DNA of 64,000 nt, from positions 420,960 to 484,959 of the forward strand of contig NZ_CP158297.1 of NCBI RefSeq assembly GCF_040256395.1, written 5' to 3'. A program made the position numbers and the translations under genes. Origin of the DNA: Deinococcus sonorensis KR-87 (lineage in GTDB: Bacteria; Deinococcota; Deinococci; Deinococcales; Deinococcaceae). A model generated the notes under the pieces. It was not told the origin of the DNA. It was given only the letters and a program-made list of their open reading frames with translations, and searched no databases. Positions 44,345 through 53,475 of the stretch are shown piece by piece (positions within the stretch are counted from its first letter, which is position 1; every line of letters starts with the position of its first letter).

Positions 44345-44389
44345 CGACCTGGCCTGCCCGCGTTCGGGCCGTTGAACATTGAGGAGCAT

Positions 44390-45514
44390 ATGACGTCAAC
44401 CCCGGCCCCATCCGACAGCTCTGCGATCCTGGCATTTCTGCGGCGCCTGGTGGAAGTCACGGGCCCCAGCGGGTCTGAGGAGGACGTGGCGCGCCTGGTG
44501 GTCGAGTTGGCGCGTCCGCTCTGCGATCACCTGCAGGTTGATCCGCTGGGCAACGTCGTCGCCATTCGCCGCGCCGCCGATGCGCAGGCGCGGCGCTGCA
44601 TCATCTCCGCCCACATGGACGAAGCGGGCTTCCGGGTGCATTCGATCGAACCGGACGGTTTCCTGCGCCTGGAGAAGACCACAGGCTTTGATGAGCGGAT
44701 CCTGCCGGCCCTGCGGGTGTGGGTGCGCACCGCCACCGAGCGGCTGATGGGCGTGGTGGGCTGCACCAGCGTCCACCTGATGACGGATGCGGACCGCCGC
44801 ACGGTTGTGCCGGCCTCGGACCTGTACGTCGACATCGGGGCCAGCAGCGCACAGCAGGCGGCCGAGATGGGCGTGGCCATCGGCGACCCGGTGGGCTTCG
44901 TGGGGTCGCTGACCGAGCTGGGGAAACGCAGCGGGCGCTTCACCGCGCACGGGCTGGACGACCGCGCGGGGTGCGCCGTCCTGCTGGCCCTGCTCGCCTC
45001 GCTCCAGGACACGCCGCCGCCCGTCACGCTCATCTGCGTGTTCTCGGTGCAGGAGGAGGCGGGACTGCGCGGCGCGCAGGCCGTGGCGCGCCACATCGAG
45101 GGTGACGTGGCACTGGCGCTCGACATGACAGCTGTGGACGACACGCCGGATCAGTGCCGGACCCACTTGCGTCTGGGGCAGGGACCGGCCGTCAAGGTCA
45201 TGGACTTCTCGACCCTGGCGCACCCCGCCATCCGGCGCGGCCTGATGGCGGCCGCTGAGCGCTGCGGGCTGGCCGTTCAAGCGGAGCTGCTCAGAGGCAT
45301 TGGGACGGACGCTGGAGCGTTGCAGTACGCCATGGGCGGCATGCCGACCGGTGCCGTGTCGGTCGGCAACCGGTACACCCACAGTCCGGTCGAGGTGCTC
45401 GACATCCGCGACCTGGACGGCGCGCTGACCCTGCTGCACGCCTTCCTTGAGGCGCTCCCAGAGCTGGATCTCCGCTTCATCGCGTGGGATGATCCGCCTG
45501 CCTCACCCTCCTGA
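44390..45514 (+). CDS. M42 family metallopeptidase (glutamyl aminopeptidase-like)
   Basis: 374 aa. Di-metal site residues are visible: SAHMDEAGF (His and first Asp), HGLDDRAGC (bridging Asp), VFSVQEEAGLRGAQ (catalytic Glu-Glu), LALDMTAVDDT (Asp) and the C-terminal His in NRYTHSPVEVLD. M42 enzymes are cytosolic, often dodecameric, aminopeptidases that trim imported peptides. The start is ATG 44390 after GAGGAG; a TTG at 44372 is also in frame. Follows the peptide-binding protein gene. Confidence 0.92.
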   Translation: MTSTPAPSDSSAILAFLRRLVEVTGPSGSEEDVARLVVELARPLCDHLQVDPLGNVVAIRRAADAQARRCIISAHMDEAGFRVHSIEPDGFLRLEKTTGFDERILPALRVWVRTATERLMGVVGCTSVHLMTDADRRTVVPASDLYVDIGASSAQQAAEMGVAIGDPVGFVGSLTELGKRSGRFTAHGLDDRAGCAVLLALLASLQDTPPPVTLICVFSVQEEAGLRGAQAVARHIEGDVALALDMTAVDDTPDQCRTHLRLGQGPAVKVMDFSTLAHPAIRRGLMAAAERCGLAVQAELLRGIGTDAGALQYAMGGMPTGAVSVGNRYTHSPVEVLDIRDLDGALTLLHAFLEALPELDLRFIAWDDPPASPS

Positions 45515-46230
45515 GTGGGGATGACGGCGCGTTTGACCAGAGCGATGATCCGGGGCCAGAGCCAACCCGCCCCCTCCACCGACCCGGCACATCAAGGAAT
45601 CGCGCAGCGGGGGTGGACCGCGCTGCGCATGCCGAACGGCATGGACGTTCGTCGTTTGGGTTGAGCGTCGCCCTGGCCGGCAGGCGCCTCCAGGACCGGG
45701 CGCGCACGAGGACCGCTGCGCATGCTCCACCTGGAGGGCATCGACGTTGACCAGAGGCGCGGCTCGGCAAGGCGCGGACGTCTTCCTCGTCTACAGGCGC
45801 CCGCCCCGCTTACGGGGTGGCGGATGGACGTGCGAGGCCGCATCCCAGCAGCTCCATCGTGCGAAGGTGTGAGGGCCCAAGGGAGCGCGGCAGCTCACCG
45901 GAAGCGCGTTTCCCGTACCAGGTCCCTCACGGCGCTGGTCCTCAGCACACCGCGCCTGATGTTCTGGGCGGCGCGGAGCATTGCTTGTCTCAACGTTCCG
46001 GCTGCTCACCGACACCGCCCGCACACCATGGGGGTCGTCCCGAAGACGCCCTGGCCCAACACGGACTTCGGCTCAGCGCCGTGGCTCCTCACGCTTCCTG
46101 TAGGCGATGGCCTCCAGCACCCATCCGGGCGCGTCGGGTCCGATCCGGGCGTCGGCCCCGCAGCGTCACTCCCTCTGCCTTGCGCTGCTCCTCGCTCCGG
46201 CAGCGTCCTCTCCAGGATCTGCAGCACCGG
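45515..46230. other. Intergenic, no gene recognised
   Basis: GC-rich gap between two convergent genes (M42 peptidase and SARP regulator 3). Only short overlapping frames; no terminator hairpin stood out. Confidence 0.35.
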
Positions 46231-49200
46231 TCAGTCGGACTCAACGAGCGTCAGCTGAGTCATGGCGTGACGCTGAATCACGTCCTGTACCTCGGGAAAG
46301 GGGAGCGCTCCGCTGGACCGCATCAGCAACTCAAAGCGCTCGTTCCCCAACGCTTCATGCGCGCGCCTTGCCGTGCTGGCCTGTCCTGCGGCAAGTTCCG
46401 CCCGGTATCGCGGCGTGAACACCGCAAACAGAGCGGCCCGGGCGGTTGGCAGGCTGCCGAGCAGCCGGGCCAGCTCCTCTGGCGCCACCGTGTCGAGCGG
46501 AAGCGTCAGATACGCTTCCAACGCCGTCATCCATGAAGGGGTCGCATACGGGGAACATGGTTGGCTCAACACCTGCAGGTACGAGCGGCGCGCCCGCAGC
46601 AGATCTCCGCGCTGCTGCTCCATCATCCCTCGAAACGTCAGCGTGACTTCCGGCCAGATCCACCCGGCGCCTGCTTCCTGATGCGCCTCCTGCAACAACT
46701 CCTCAGCGGCGTTCAGCTGGTGTTCACTGATGGCCAACGAGGTCAGGTTGAGGAGCGCGGCTGTGGCAGACTCGCGTTGCCCGACACTCCGCGAAATACT
46801 CAGACTCTCGTGCAGGAGCCGCTTCGCTTCGTCCAGCTGTCCCAATCCGAAGTGAGCCGAACTCAACATGTTCATGGCTCGCCCCAAAGCGGCCCAGTTC
46901 TTCTTCCGTTGAAAGGCCCTCATGCTCGCTTCAAACAAGGGAACGGCCTGCAGATACGCGTGTTGTTGAACGTGCAGACCACCGAGGTTGACCTGGGCCG
47001 CCACATATGGGATCTGGTGGCGTTCCGCCAGGCTCAGACACTGCTCAAAGTACCACTGGGCTGAGAGCGACTGCCCGCCCCTCATGGCGATAAGGCCCTG
47101 CATATTGACGACCGAAATGATGCCCGCCTGATCATCGAGACCTTCATACAGTTGCCGTGCTTCCTGCACCATCAGGTGCGCTTCCTCCGTCGGTGTCTCT
47201 AAAAAGTAGGCCTGGGTTCTGAGCGCCACGGCCAGAGTGCGCTGATCGCCCCATCGCCGACAGCCCTCAATCCCTTCGCGCAGCCAGGTCCGTTCCACTG
47301 CGGTCGGAATCCAGCCGTCCGCGATGCTCACGCACAGGAGGCACTGCGCTCGGGCGTACTCCAGCGTCCCGGTCGCGTCCTCTGCCGTCCGGATGGCCGC
47401 CTGCAATTGCGAGCGACCGAACACGTCATGGCCTCGATTCGCCCAGAACTGAGCCAGGTCGGCACAAAAGCCCAGGAGGGTCTGCCGCTCTCCTGAGCGC
47501 TTCAGGTGCTCTAGGGCCACGCTGAAGTTCTGCTGCTCCTGATCCAACATGTCCAGCCAGCGATCCTCAGACGGCGCGGTCAGATGTGGGTGCGATTCGG
47601 CTGCCAGCTGCACAAAATACGTGGCGTGCCGGGTTCGGAAGTGCTCGGCGTCTCCTGACGCTTCCAGCTTCTCCTGAGTGTACTGATACACCAAGGGATG
47701 CCGGTCAAACCGTCCCGATGGATCCATCTGCAGCAGCGAGGTGTCCACCAGTCTCGACAGCCGCTGGATCGACACGCCCACGACCTCGCGCGCGGCCTCG
47801 CGGGTGAAGCCACCCCGGAAGACCGACAGCCCCGCCAGCGCCCGCTGCTCCTGAAGGGTGAGCCGTCTCCACGAGTACTCGAACACCGTTCGCAGGCTCT
47901 GTTGCCGGGCAGGGACATCCCGGGCGGTCGAGGCGGCCAGGTCCAGGTCCAGCGACAGATCGTGCGCCAGATCCTCCAGGGTCAGCACCTTCAACCACGC
48001 CGCGGCCAGTTCGATGCCCAGCGGCGCCCCGCCGACAAGTCGGCACAGCTGCTCCACGTGGGAGCGGGTGGCGTCATTCAGCTGGAAGTCCGGCCGCACC
48101 TGCCGCGCCCGCTGCACCCACAGCTGCACCGCCTCGGACGGGAGAGGTGCTTCCGGATCTTCTGCCTGCACGGTTTGCTGGAGGCCGAGCACGGAGAAGC
48201 GGTGTTCATGTTGCAGGTTGAGGGCCTCGCGGGACGTGACGATCACCCGCAGCTCCGGGCAGGCCGTGAGCAGCGCCTCCACGGTGTCGACCCCCTCCAT
48301 CAGGTGCTCGAAGTTGTCCAGCACCAGCACGCTCGGCCGCACGTTCACCAATTGAATCAGCTGCTGGAGCAGGTCGCCGGTCCCGCTCACGTCCTGGCCC
48401 AAGGTGGTCAGGATCGCCCTGGGGAGCTCCCGCGGGTCCTGCAGGCCCTCCAGCGGGACAAACGCCACCCGGTCCGGGTACTGGCCGCCGAGGCTGGCGG
48501 CGAGTTCCAGCGCCAGTCGGGTTTTCCCGATCCCCCCCATCCCCAGCAGGGTCAGCAATCGAGCGCCGTCATCCAGCAGGCGGTGCATCTGGGTCAGCTC
48601 CGTCTGCCGACCCACAAACGACCGAATCCGCACCGGCAACGCGGGAAAGCGGTAGAACGCCCGCCGTTCCGGTGATGCACTCCGTTCAGGGCCAGCCGCG
48701 TCCGGGGAACGCTCCACCTGAAGCTGGGTCAGCAGCGTCTGGGTGCGAACGGACGGTTGAGCATCCACCTGTTGTGCCAGGGCATGCCGGTGACGTTCAT
48801 ACGTACCCTGGATCTGTGCGGTGTCGCCCAACCGGTGCGCCAGGGTCATCAGCGTCTGCGTGGCGTCCTCGTCGGTGCGGTCCAGGTTGAACCAGCGTTC
48901 TGCCAAGTTGAGGGCCTCCGCTGGCTTTCCTTGTGCCTCCGATCGCTTTGTCGCCTGTTGCAGGTGGGTGCGTTGCTGGACCTGCAGGTGGGTCCGCATG
49001 GCGCGGAGCCAGTCGGTGAGCTCACCCTCCTCCCCCACCTCCACGCCGTGCAGGAACGGCAGATCGGAGACAGCCGGTCCATCCTGCAACACATCCACTG
49101 TGTCTTCGGGCTGCAGCTGGAGCTTTACCAGCGGCCCCTCTCCATGCAGGCGGTCGGGCAGCAGGCGGCGCAATTGCGACAGCAGGGTCCGCAAGGCAGA

Positions 49201-49383
49201 CCGGGCCACCTCCGGCTCGGAGTCCGGCCAGAACAACCCCGCGAGGTCCTCCCGGGCATGCTGGCCCGATTCGAGCAGCAGGTAGCCCAGCAGCAGCGTG
49301 AGTTTGCGCGAGGTCCCGGCCAGCGGCTGGCGGTCCAGCCACAGCTGTGGCGGACCCAGCAACGTGATGCTCAGCGCGCCCAT
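46231..49383 (-). CDS. SARP/BTAD-type ATPase transcriptional regulator (intact)
   Basis: 1050 aa. The N-terminal winged-helix and BTAD domains span residues ~1-225 (LLGYLLLESGQHAREDLAGL; DEDATQTLMTLAHRLGDTAQ). Then an NB-ARC/AAA ATPase with Walker A GMGGIGKT (281-288) and Walker B SVLVLDNFEHL (~348), GLP-like motif GGAPLGIELAAAWL, and a winged-helix lid. Residues ~570-1040 are TPR-like repeats (ALGRAMNMLSSAHFGLGQLD). Such regulators are ATP-dependent switches. It is the only undamaged one of three in the window. A TAAGCT box lies 11 nt before the ATG. Confidence 0.85.
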   Translation of the reverse strand: MGALSITLLGPPQLWLDRQPLAGTSRKLTLLLGYLLLESGQHAREDLAGLFWPDSEPEVARSALRTLLSQLRRLLPDRLHGEGPLVKLQLQPEDTVDVLQDGPAVSDLPFLHGVEVGEEGELTDWLRAMRTHLQVQQRTHLQQATKRSEAQGKPAEALNLAERWFNLDRTDEDATQTLMTLAHRLGDTAQIQGTYERHRHALAQQVDAQPSVRTQTLLTQLQVERSPDAAGPERSASPERRAFYRFPALPVRIRSFVGRQTELTQMHRLLDDGARLLTLLGMGGIGKTRLALELAASLGGQYPDRVAFVPLEGLQDPRELPRAILTTLGQDVSGTGDLLQQLIQLVNVRPSVLVLDNFEHLMEGVDTVEALLTACPELRVIVTSREALNLQHEHRFSVLGLQQTVQAEDPEAPLPSEAVQLWVQRARQVRPDFQLNDATRSHVEQLCRLVGGAPLGIELAAAWLKVLTLEDLAHDLSLDLDLAASTARDVPARQQSLRTVFEYSWRRLTLQEQRALAGLSVFRGGFTREAAREVVGVSIQRLSRLVDTSLLQMDPSGRFDRHPLVYQYTQEKLEASGDAEHFRTRHATYFVQLAAESHPHLTAPSEDRWLDMLDQEQQNFSVALEHLKRSGERQTLLGFCADLAQFWANRGHDVFGRSQLQAAIRTAEDATGTLEYARAQCLLCVSIADGWIPTAVERTWLREGIEGCRRWGDQRTLAVALRTQAYFLETPTEEAHLMVQEARQLYEGLDDQAGIISVVNMQGLIAMRGGQSLSAQWYFEQCLSLAERHQIPYVAAQVNLGGLHVQQHAYLQAVPLFEASMRAFQRKKNWAALGRAMNMLSSAHFGLGQLDEAKRLLHESLSISRSVGQRESATAALLNLTSLAISEHQLNAAEELLQEAHQEAGAGWIWPEVTLTFRGMMEQQRGDLLRARRSYLQVLSQPCSPYATPSWMTALEAYLTLPLDTVAPEELARLLGSLPTARAALFAVFTPRYRAELAAGQASTARRAHEALGNERFELLMRSSGALPFPEVQDVIQRHAMTQLTLVESD

Positions 49384-49944
49384 AGGAGGAGTTCAGCTTA
49401 CTGGTCGGTTCCTGCCCCTGCAACGCGGTGGTCTAACGCCCTGTTGACCTGTCCTCGTTCCAGGGGAAGAGAGCACATCCCAGGGGCGGGCAGTGCGGAC
49501 GTGTTGCGCGGGCCGCGTACCGTCCCTTCAAGCCCCAGGGCACCTGTTCCCGGCGCCAGGAGGCGAGCTGTCCTGTTCTCTCCCATGCCCGTATTGCCCC
49601 GTCCCTGGTTCATTCGCTCCTCGTCCTGCTGCCCACCCTCAACCTCACCGCGCTCGGCCGCCTTCGCCCGGTTCGAGGACTCGGAACCTCACCGGACCCC
49701 GGAGCAGATCAGTCAGCTGGTGCTCGGTGACGCGACGAAAAGCGCTCTGGAGGACTCGTGTTGGGCCGCTCTGCCTGAGCCATTCGCCTCGGAGTCACCG
49801 ACGCTGCTGGAAGACGGCGTCACGTGTCAGCAGCACCCGGCCATGTTGCTGGCCGGTGCCTTCCCACCGTATGGGCTGGAAGCCACCACCGGTGCCCTAC
49901 CGGCCGCGCCCGCCGGCTTCATCGCCTGCCTCCTGGCCAGGGTC
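49384..49944. other. Region between SARP regulator 3 and the micro-ORF
   Basis: Divergent promoter region by position. A long + strand frame crosses it but begins inside the antisense of the regulator and has no start signal, so I do not call a gene. Confidence 0.35.
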
Positions 49945-50235
49945 ATGCCGGTCCACGATCGCTCCATTGCGCTGGCCATTGCGGCCCTGTTGCGCCTGTT
50001 GCCTACCTTGGATTCAGACGCAGACGGAGCACCGCCTGCCCCCAGGAGGACCCCCATGATTGAGTACCAGGTGCACCTCGACATCGCTCAAGCCACCCTC
50101 CGCACTCTGCACCGTGACGCCGAGGTTCAGCACGCGCTGGCCCGGGCGGTCCAGCCGCGCCGCTCGACGTTCCGCGTGGGGGTCTTCAGCCGCTGGCTGC
50201 AGATGCTCCGCCGGTCAACCGCCAGCCACTCCTAA
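49945..50235 (+). CDS. Micro-ORF pair, copy 2, fused in one frame
   Basis: ATG at 49945 reads MPVHDRSIALAIAALLRLLP then TLDSDADG, matching the 33-aa micro-ORF of copy 1 (27356-27457). In copy 1 a TGA separates it from the second peptide; here the frame runs on into the 59-aa micro-protein at 50056. Either form could be used. Confidence 0.4.
   Translation: MPVHDRSIALAIAALLRLLPTLDSDADGAPPAPRRTPMIEYQVHLDIAQATLRTLHRDAEVQHALARAVQPRRSTFRVGVFSRWLQMLRRSTASHS
50056..50235 (+). CDS. Conserved micro-protein (59 aa), copy 2
   Basis: Starts MIEYQVHLDIAQATLRTLHR after AGGAGG at 6-nt spacing, the same arrangement as copy 1 at 27183-27359. The shared core (QATLRTLH, then AE..HAL..A.QPR) and a Trp/Leu/Arg-rich end (FSRWLQMLRRS) argue for a real small protein. 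Function unknown; no membrane segment or Cys. Confidence 0.6.
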   Translation: MIEYQVHLDIAQATLRTLHRDAEVQHALARAVQPRRSTFRVGVFSRWLQMLRRSTASHS

Positions 50236-50236
50236 G

Positions 50237-50651
50237 CTGGCTGTCCCATGTCGCCTCAACCCCGCTGGCGGTTCCCTCTGCTCACGTCCCCGATGTCGTT
50301 CCCCATCCTGTATGCCGGCTCGTCCGCCGGACCAGCCGGCGTGTGGTGGCGCTGACCCTGCTGGCCGCCCACTGGACCTCGCTGGTCCACGCGCTCACCC
50401 GGGGTGGCGATGATCGGCCCGCTCGCCGTGGGCAACACCACCCTGCTGCGCGGGGTGTGCCGCATTCGGCGGGCGACGTTTGGGGCGAGGCTGTGTGTGG
50501 GGACAGGGACAGCGGGCTGTGCGGCGAGGGGCGGGTGCCGCGCCCGATGCGTACCCACGGCGCGGAGGAAGGAACAACCAGCGAGGTGCCGCTGGCGGAC
50601 ATGCCGCTGGCCCAGGGGCTGGCGGTCCGCTCGGCGGCAGCAGTACGCTGA
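50237..50651 (+). pseudogene. Remnant of a secreted-protein gene, copy 2
   Basis: The segment VVALTLLAAHWTSLVHALT (from 50343) matches the signal peptide LLVALTLLAIHGMSLVHA of the broken SnoaL-like gene at 27123. Upstream start and downstream mature region are out of frame or unrecognisable. It occupies the same place relative to the micro-protein as in copy 1. Confidence 0.35.
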
Positions 50652-50714
50652 TGGAACACCCCTTAACACTGCGTTGGACCTTCCGGATGTCGCCGTACCG
50701 CTGAAAGGAGTTGT

Positions 50715-51533
50715 ATGCCCACGACCCTGTCTGCCGACACTGCCCTGTCCCTGATTGAAGGCAATTTGCGGGCCTTCTGGCGCCTGAGTGGCACCTTCCC
50801 CGGCTTTACGTTGAGGGAGCACCCCGGGAGCTTCAGTGTCACCTCCGGACTGCCGTTCCCGCTGTTCAACGTGGTGCTGCCCCATGCCGGTCCAGTCGCG
50901 GCCGAGCCGCACCAGCTCGAGGTGGTGCTGGACCAGATGCGTCAGGCGGGAGCGCCATTCCTGTTCTGGACACTGCCCTCCTCCCCACCGGGGCTCAGCG
51001 AGCTGCTGATCCAGCAGGGGCTGAACCACGTTGGCACGGCCACCGGCATGGTGATCGACCTGACCCGGCCGCTCAAAACGCTGGCACCCCCCGCAGAGGT
51101 GGTGCGGGTGCTGGATGATGCCCTGGTGCAGGCCTACCTGCAGGTGTTGAGCGGGGCGTTCGGGCTGCCCGAGCGGTTCATGGACTTCACCACCCGCTGG
51201 ATGGAGTCCTTCGGGATCCGTCCGGACAGCGACACCCCGAGCGTGGTCGCCTTCATGGATGGCCAGCCGGTGGGGTGCGCGACGATGTCCTTCGGGGCCG
51301 GGACCGCCGGGATCTACAACGTGGGGGTGCTGGAGCCGGCCCGGCGGCGGGGCGTGGGGGCGCTGATGACCCGGGAGCTATTGGCGCTTGCGGTACAGCG
51401 TGGCGTGCAGACCGCGATCCTGCACTCGACACCGATGGGGTTGAACATGTACACCTCGCTTGGCTTTGAGCCGCACGGAGACGTGGGTCAGTACCTCTGG
51501 CTGCCGGATCCCGCCGGCATGCCCGACCATTGA
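50715..51533 (+). CDS. GNAT family acetyltransferase, paralogue A
   Basis: 272 aa. The C-terminal GNAT domain has motif A YNVGVLEPARRRGVGALMTREL (R-x-x-G-x-G pyrophosphate loop) and motif B LHSTPMGLNMYTSLGFEP. The N-terminal ~130 residues (LSLIEGNLRAFWRLSGTFPG, REHPGSFSVTSGLP) form an extra domain shared with the next gene. AAAGGAG precedes ATG. Acetyl acceptor unknown. Confidence 0.85.
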   Translation: MPTTLSADTALSLIEGNLRAFWRLSGTFPGFTLREHPGSFSVTSGLPFPLFNVVLPHAGPVAAEPHQLEVVLDQMRQAGAPFLFWTLPSSPPGLSELLIQQGLNHVGTATGMVIDLTRPLKTLAPPAEVVRVLDDALVQAYLQVLSGAFGLPERFMDFTTRWMESFGIRPDSDTPSVVAFMDGQPVGCATMSFGAGTAGIYNVGVLEPARRRGVGALMTRELLALAVQRGVQTAILHSTPMGLNMYTSLGFEPHGDVGQYLWLPDPAGMPDH

Positions 51534-51704
51534 CCCCGGTGCACGACGGGATCGGCGGCAGCGTCGGATGAAGTCCCCATGTCTGAAGGTACCCGGCTCC
51601 TCACGCCGGTCAGGGCACCGCGCCAGGATCATCTGACCCAGCTCGCCTGATCAGGAGCCCATCCGACCACCGCCGGCCCAGCCTGTTTTTCCTGGAAGGA
51701 GCCC

Positions 51705-52526
51705 ATGACGACTGCCCTGCCCACGCCGACCGCCCTGTCCCTGATCGAAGGGAACCTCGTCACCTACTGGCGTGACCTGGGCCGCTTCCCCGGCTTCACG
51801 CTGCGCGACCATCCCGGCAGCTTCAGCGTCACCTCGGGGGTGCATGACGCGCTCTTCAACGCGGCCTTCGCGCAGCCGTGTGTTGACGTGGCCCTGGACG
51901 TCCAGGTGGACCTGCTCCTCACCGCGATGCGGCAGGTGGGGCTGCCGTTCGTGTACTGGGTGCTGCCGTCTGCGCCAGCGGGGCTGGGTGAACTGCTGGA
52001 GCAGCGGGGCCTGAGCTTCGTCGAACACGGCACCTGCATGGCGATGGACCTGCGCCCACCGCTTCGTGAGGTGGCCGTTCCCGCCGACCTGACGCTTCAG
52101 TGGGTGATGGATGACCAGACTGAACAGCAGCACGTCCGCGTGATTCGCGACGCCTTCGAGGTGTCGCCGGAGGTGGCGGACGTGCTGGCGCGGCGCTTCA
52201 CCTACGTGTTCGGCCGGGGACAGGACAGCCCGATGCAGAGCGTGCTGGGCGAGGTGAACGGGCAGCTGGTCGGCTGCGGGTCGCTGTTCCTGGGGGCGGG
52301 CACCGCCGGCGTCTACACTGTCGGCGTGACCCCGCTGGCCCGGCGGCGGGGGGTTGGCGCGGCGCTGACCCGTGCCCTGCTGGACCTGGCAAGATGGCGC
52401 GGGTTCGAGACGGCCATCCTGCTGTCCTCGGCAGCGGGCCTGAACGTGTACCGCTCGCTCGGTTTCGAGCCGTATGGAGAGATGCGCCAGTACGTCTGGC
52501 TGCCGGAGGGCGAGGGCGCCCGCTGA
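51705..52526 (+). CDS. GNAT family acetyltransferase, paralogue B
   Basis: 273 aa, a tandem paralogue of the preceding gene across its whole length (LSLIEGNLVTYWRDLGRFPG, RDHPGSFSVTSGVH; motif A YTVGVTPLARRRGVGAALTRAL; motif B LLSSAAGLNVYRSLGFEPYG). AAGGAG precedes ATG. The two copies have diverged in the middle part, which holds the acceptor side, suggesting different substrates. Confidence 0.87.
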   Translation: MTTALPTPTALSLIEGNLVTYWRDLGRFPGFTLRDHPGSFSVTSGVHDALFNAAFAQPCVDVALDVQVDLLLTAMRQVGLPFVYWVLPSAPAGLGELLEQRGLSFVEHGTCMAMDLRPPLREVAVPADLTLQWVMDDQTEQQHVRVIRDAFEVSPEVADVLARRFTYVFGRGQDSPMQSVLGEVNGQLVGCGSLFLGAGTAGVYTVGVTPLARRRGVGAALTRALLDLARWRGFETAILLSSAAGLNVYRSLGFEPYGEMRQYVWLPEGEGAR

Positions 52527-52910
52527 ATTCGCCACATCCAGGCTCCGCCGTTCGCTGTCCAGCCCGCCGCGGCTGGTGATCTGCCCGATCCGGGTGCGCG
52601 AGTGGACCGGCGACCTCGCAGCCCAAGCTGCGCGCCCAGATCCCACGGCACCAGCCACTGGGCAACGTCGTTGCCGGCGCCACATTCAGGTGCGCTGTCA
52701 TTGTGGGCGAAGAGGTCGGCTCGGGGAGGTGAATCGAGCCTTCTCCTCTGCGCTGATGGGTCGAGTCAAGGGAGCCCGCACTGCCCTGAGCGTGCCAGAC
52801 TCCGGATCTCACCCTGAACCTCATCCACCCAGGCCGGATCACTCCTTTGCGGGCACGCCCTTCTCTGGACTTCGGGGAGTCTTCAGGGCCAGTTCGAGCA
52901 AGCTTCCCGC
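52527..52910. other. Intergenic, no gene recognised
   Basis: GC-rich, no domain-bearing frame. It may hold the 5' part of the weak ORF that ends at 53117. Confidence 0.3.
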
Positions 52911-53117
52911 TTGGATACGCTTCGCCAGACGGTGCCGCTCGTCAGGGATTTCGGATCCGGGGACCGAGATCCTGAACACCTTCACTGTTCGTGGTCCAGA
53001 AGTGTTGATTTGTGGCTCAGCGACGAGGCGTACACCCCTCACCTGGAGGGTATCCTGTCGGGCTTCGCGATGCTCAGCCAGCCCACCTCGGCCCGGCACC
53101 CTGCAGGGGGCCAGTGA
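52911..53117 (+). CDS. Small ORF, doubtful
   Basis: 68 codons from a TTG; the frame is open further upstream. The C-terminal half (VDLWLSDEAYTPHLEGILSG) looks coding, and its TGA overlaps the GTG of the next ORF. No family recognised; could be the 3' end of an eroded gene. Confidence 0.3.
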   Translation: MDTLRQTVPLVRDFGSGDRDPEHLHCSWSRSVDLWLSDEAYTPHLEGILSGFAMLSQPTSARHPAGGQ

Positions 53118-53323
53118 GCACCCGGCATCTGGAGATCCGTCAGGTGTTGGACGCACTCCAGGCCGCCGGTCTGCACGCCCCCATGAGGAGCGGGTCCGGC
53201 AGCACCTGTGTTACCCTGGCCACCAGCGCTGACGGTGCCCTGGACGCGGCAGTTCGGCTGGAACGCCAGCCCCCCGGTTGGTGGGTCCGGGCCGGACCGA
53301 GGGTCCGGCTCGCGGTGAGCTGA
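53114..53323 (+). CDS. Small hypothetical protein (69 aa)
   Basis: GTG start overlapping the previous stop (GTGA). Reads STRHLEIRQVLDALQAAGLH then GSGSTCVTLATSADGALDAA and ends WWVRAGPRVRLAVS, a plausible compact alpha-beta protein with good codon bias. No family recognised. It lies upstream of the Gfo/Idh gene on the same strand. Confidence 0.5.
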   Translation: MSTRHLEIRQVLDALQAAGLHAPMRSGSGSTCVTLATSADGALDAAVRLERQPPGWWVRAGPRVRLAVS

Positions 53324-53475
53324 ACAGATTGACCTTCCCTCAAGCCGCGCTCAAGCCGCCTCCATCCGAGTGCAGGGCAGCGGGGCCGGGCGGCGTGAAC
53401 ACTGACGGGGGCGGCTTCCGCAGCCGCCGACCCGCAGTGTTGTTTTTACCCGCCGCGCCAGCCCCGAGGTACCGT

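Noticed and set aside
47698..50235. Long + strand frame running from inside SARP regulator 3 through the micro-ORFs
   Set aside because: Starts antisense to the regulator and lacks a start signal; only the last part (from 49945 or 50056) has support.
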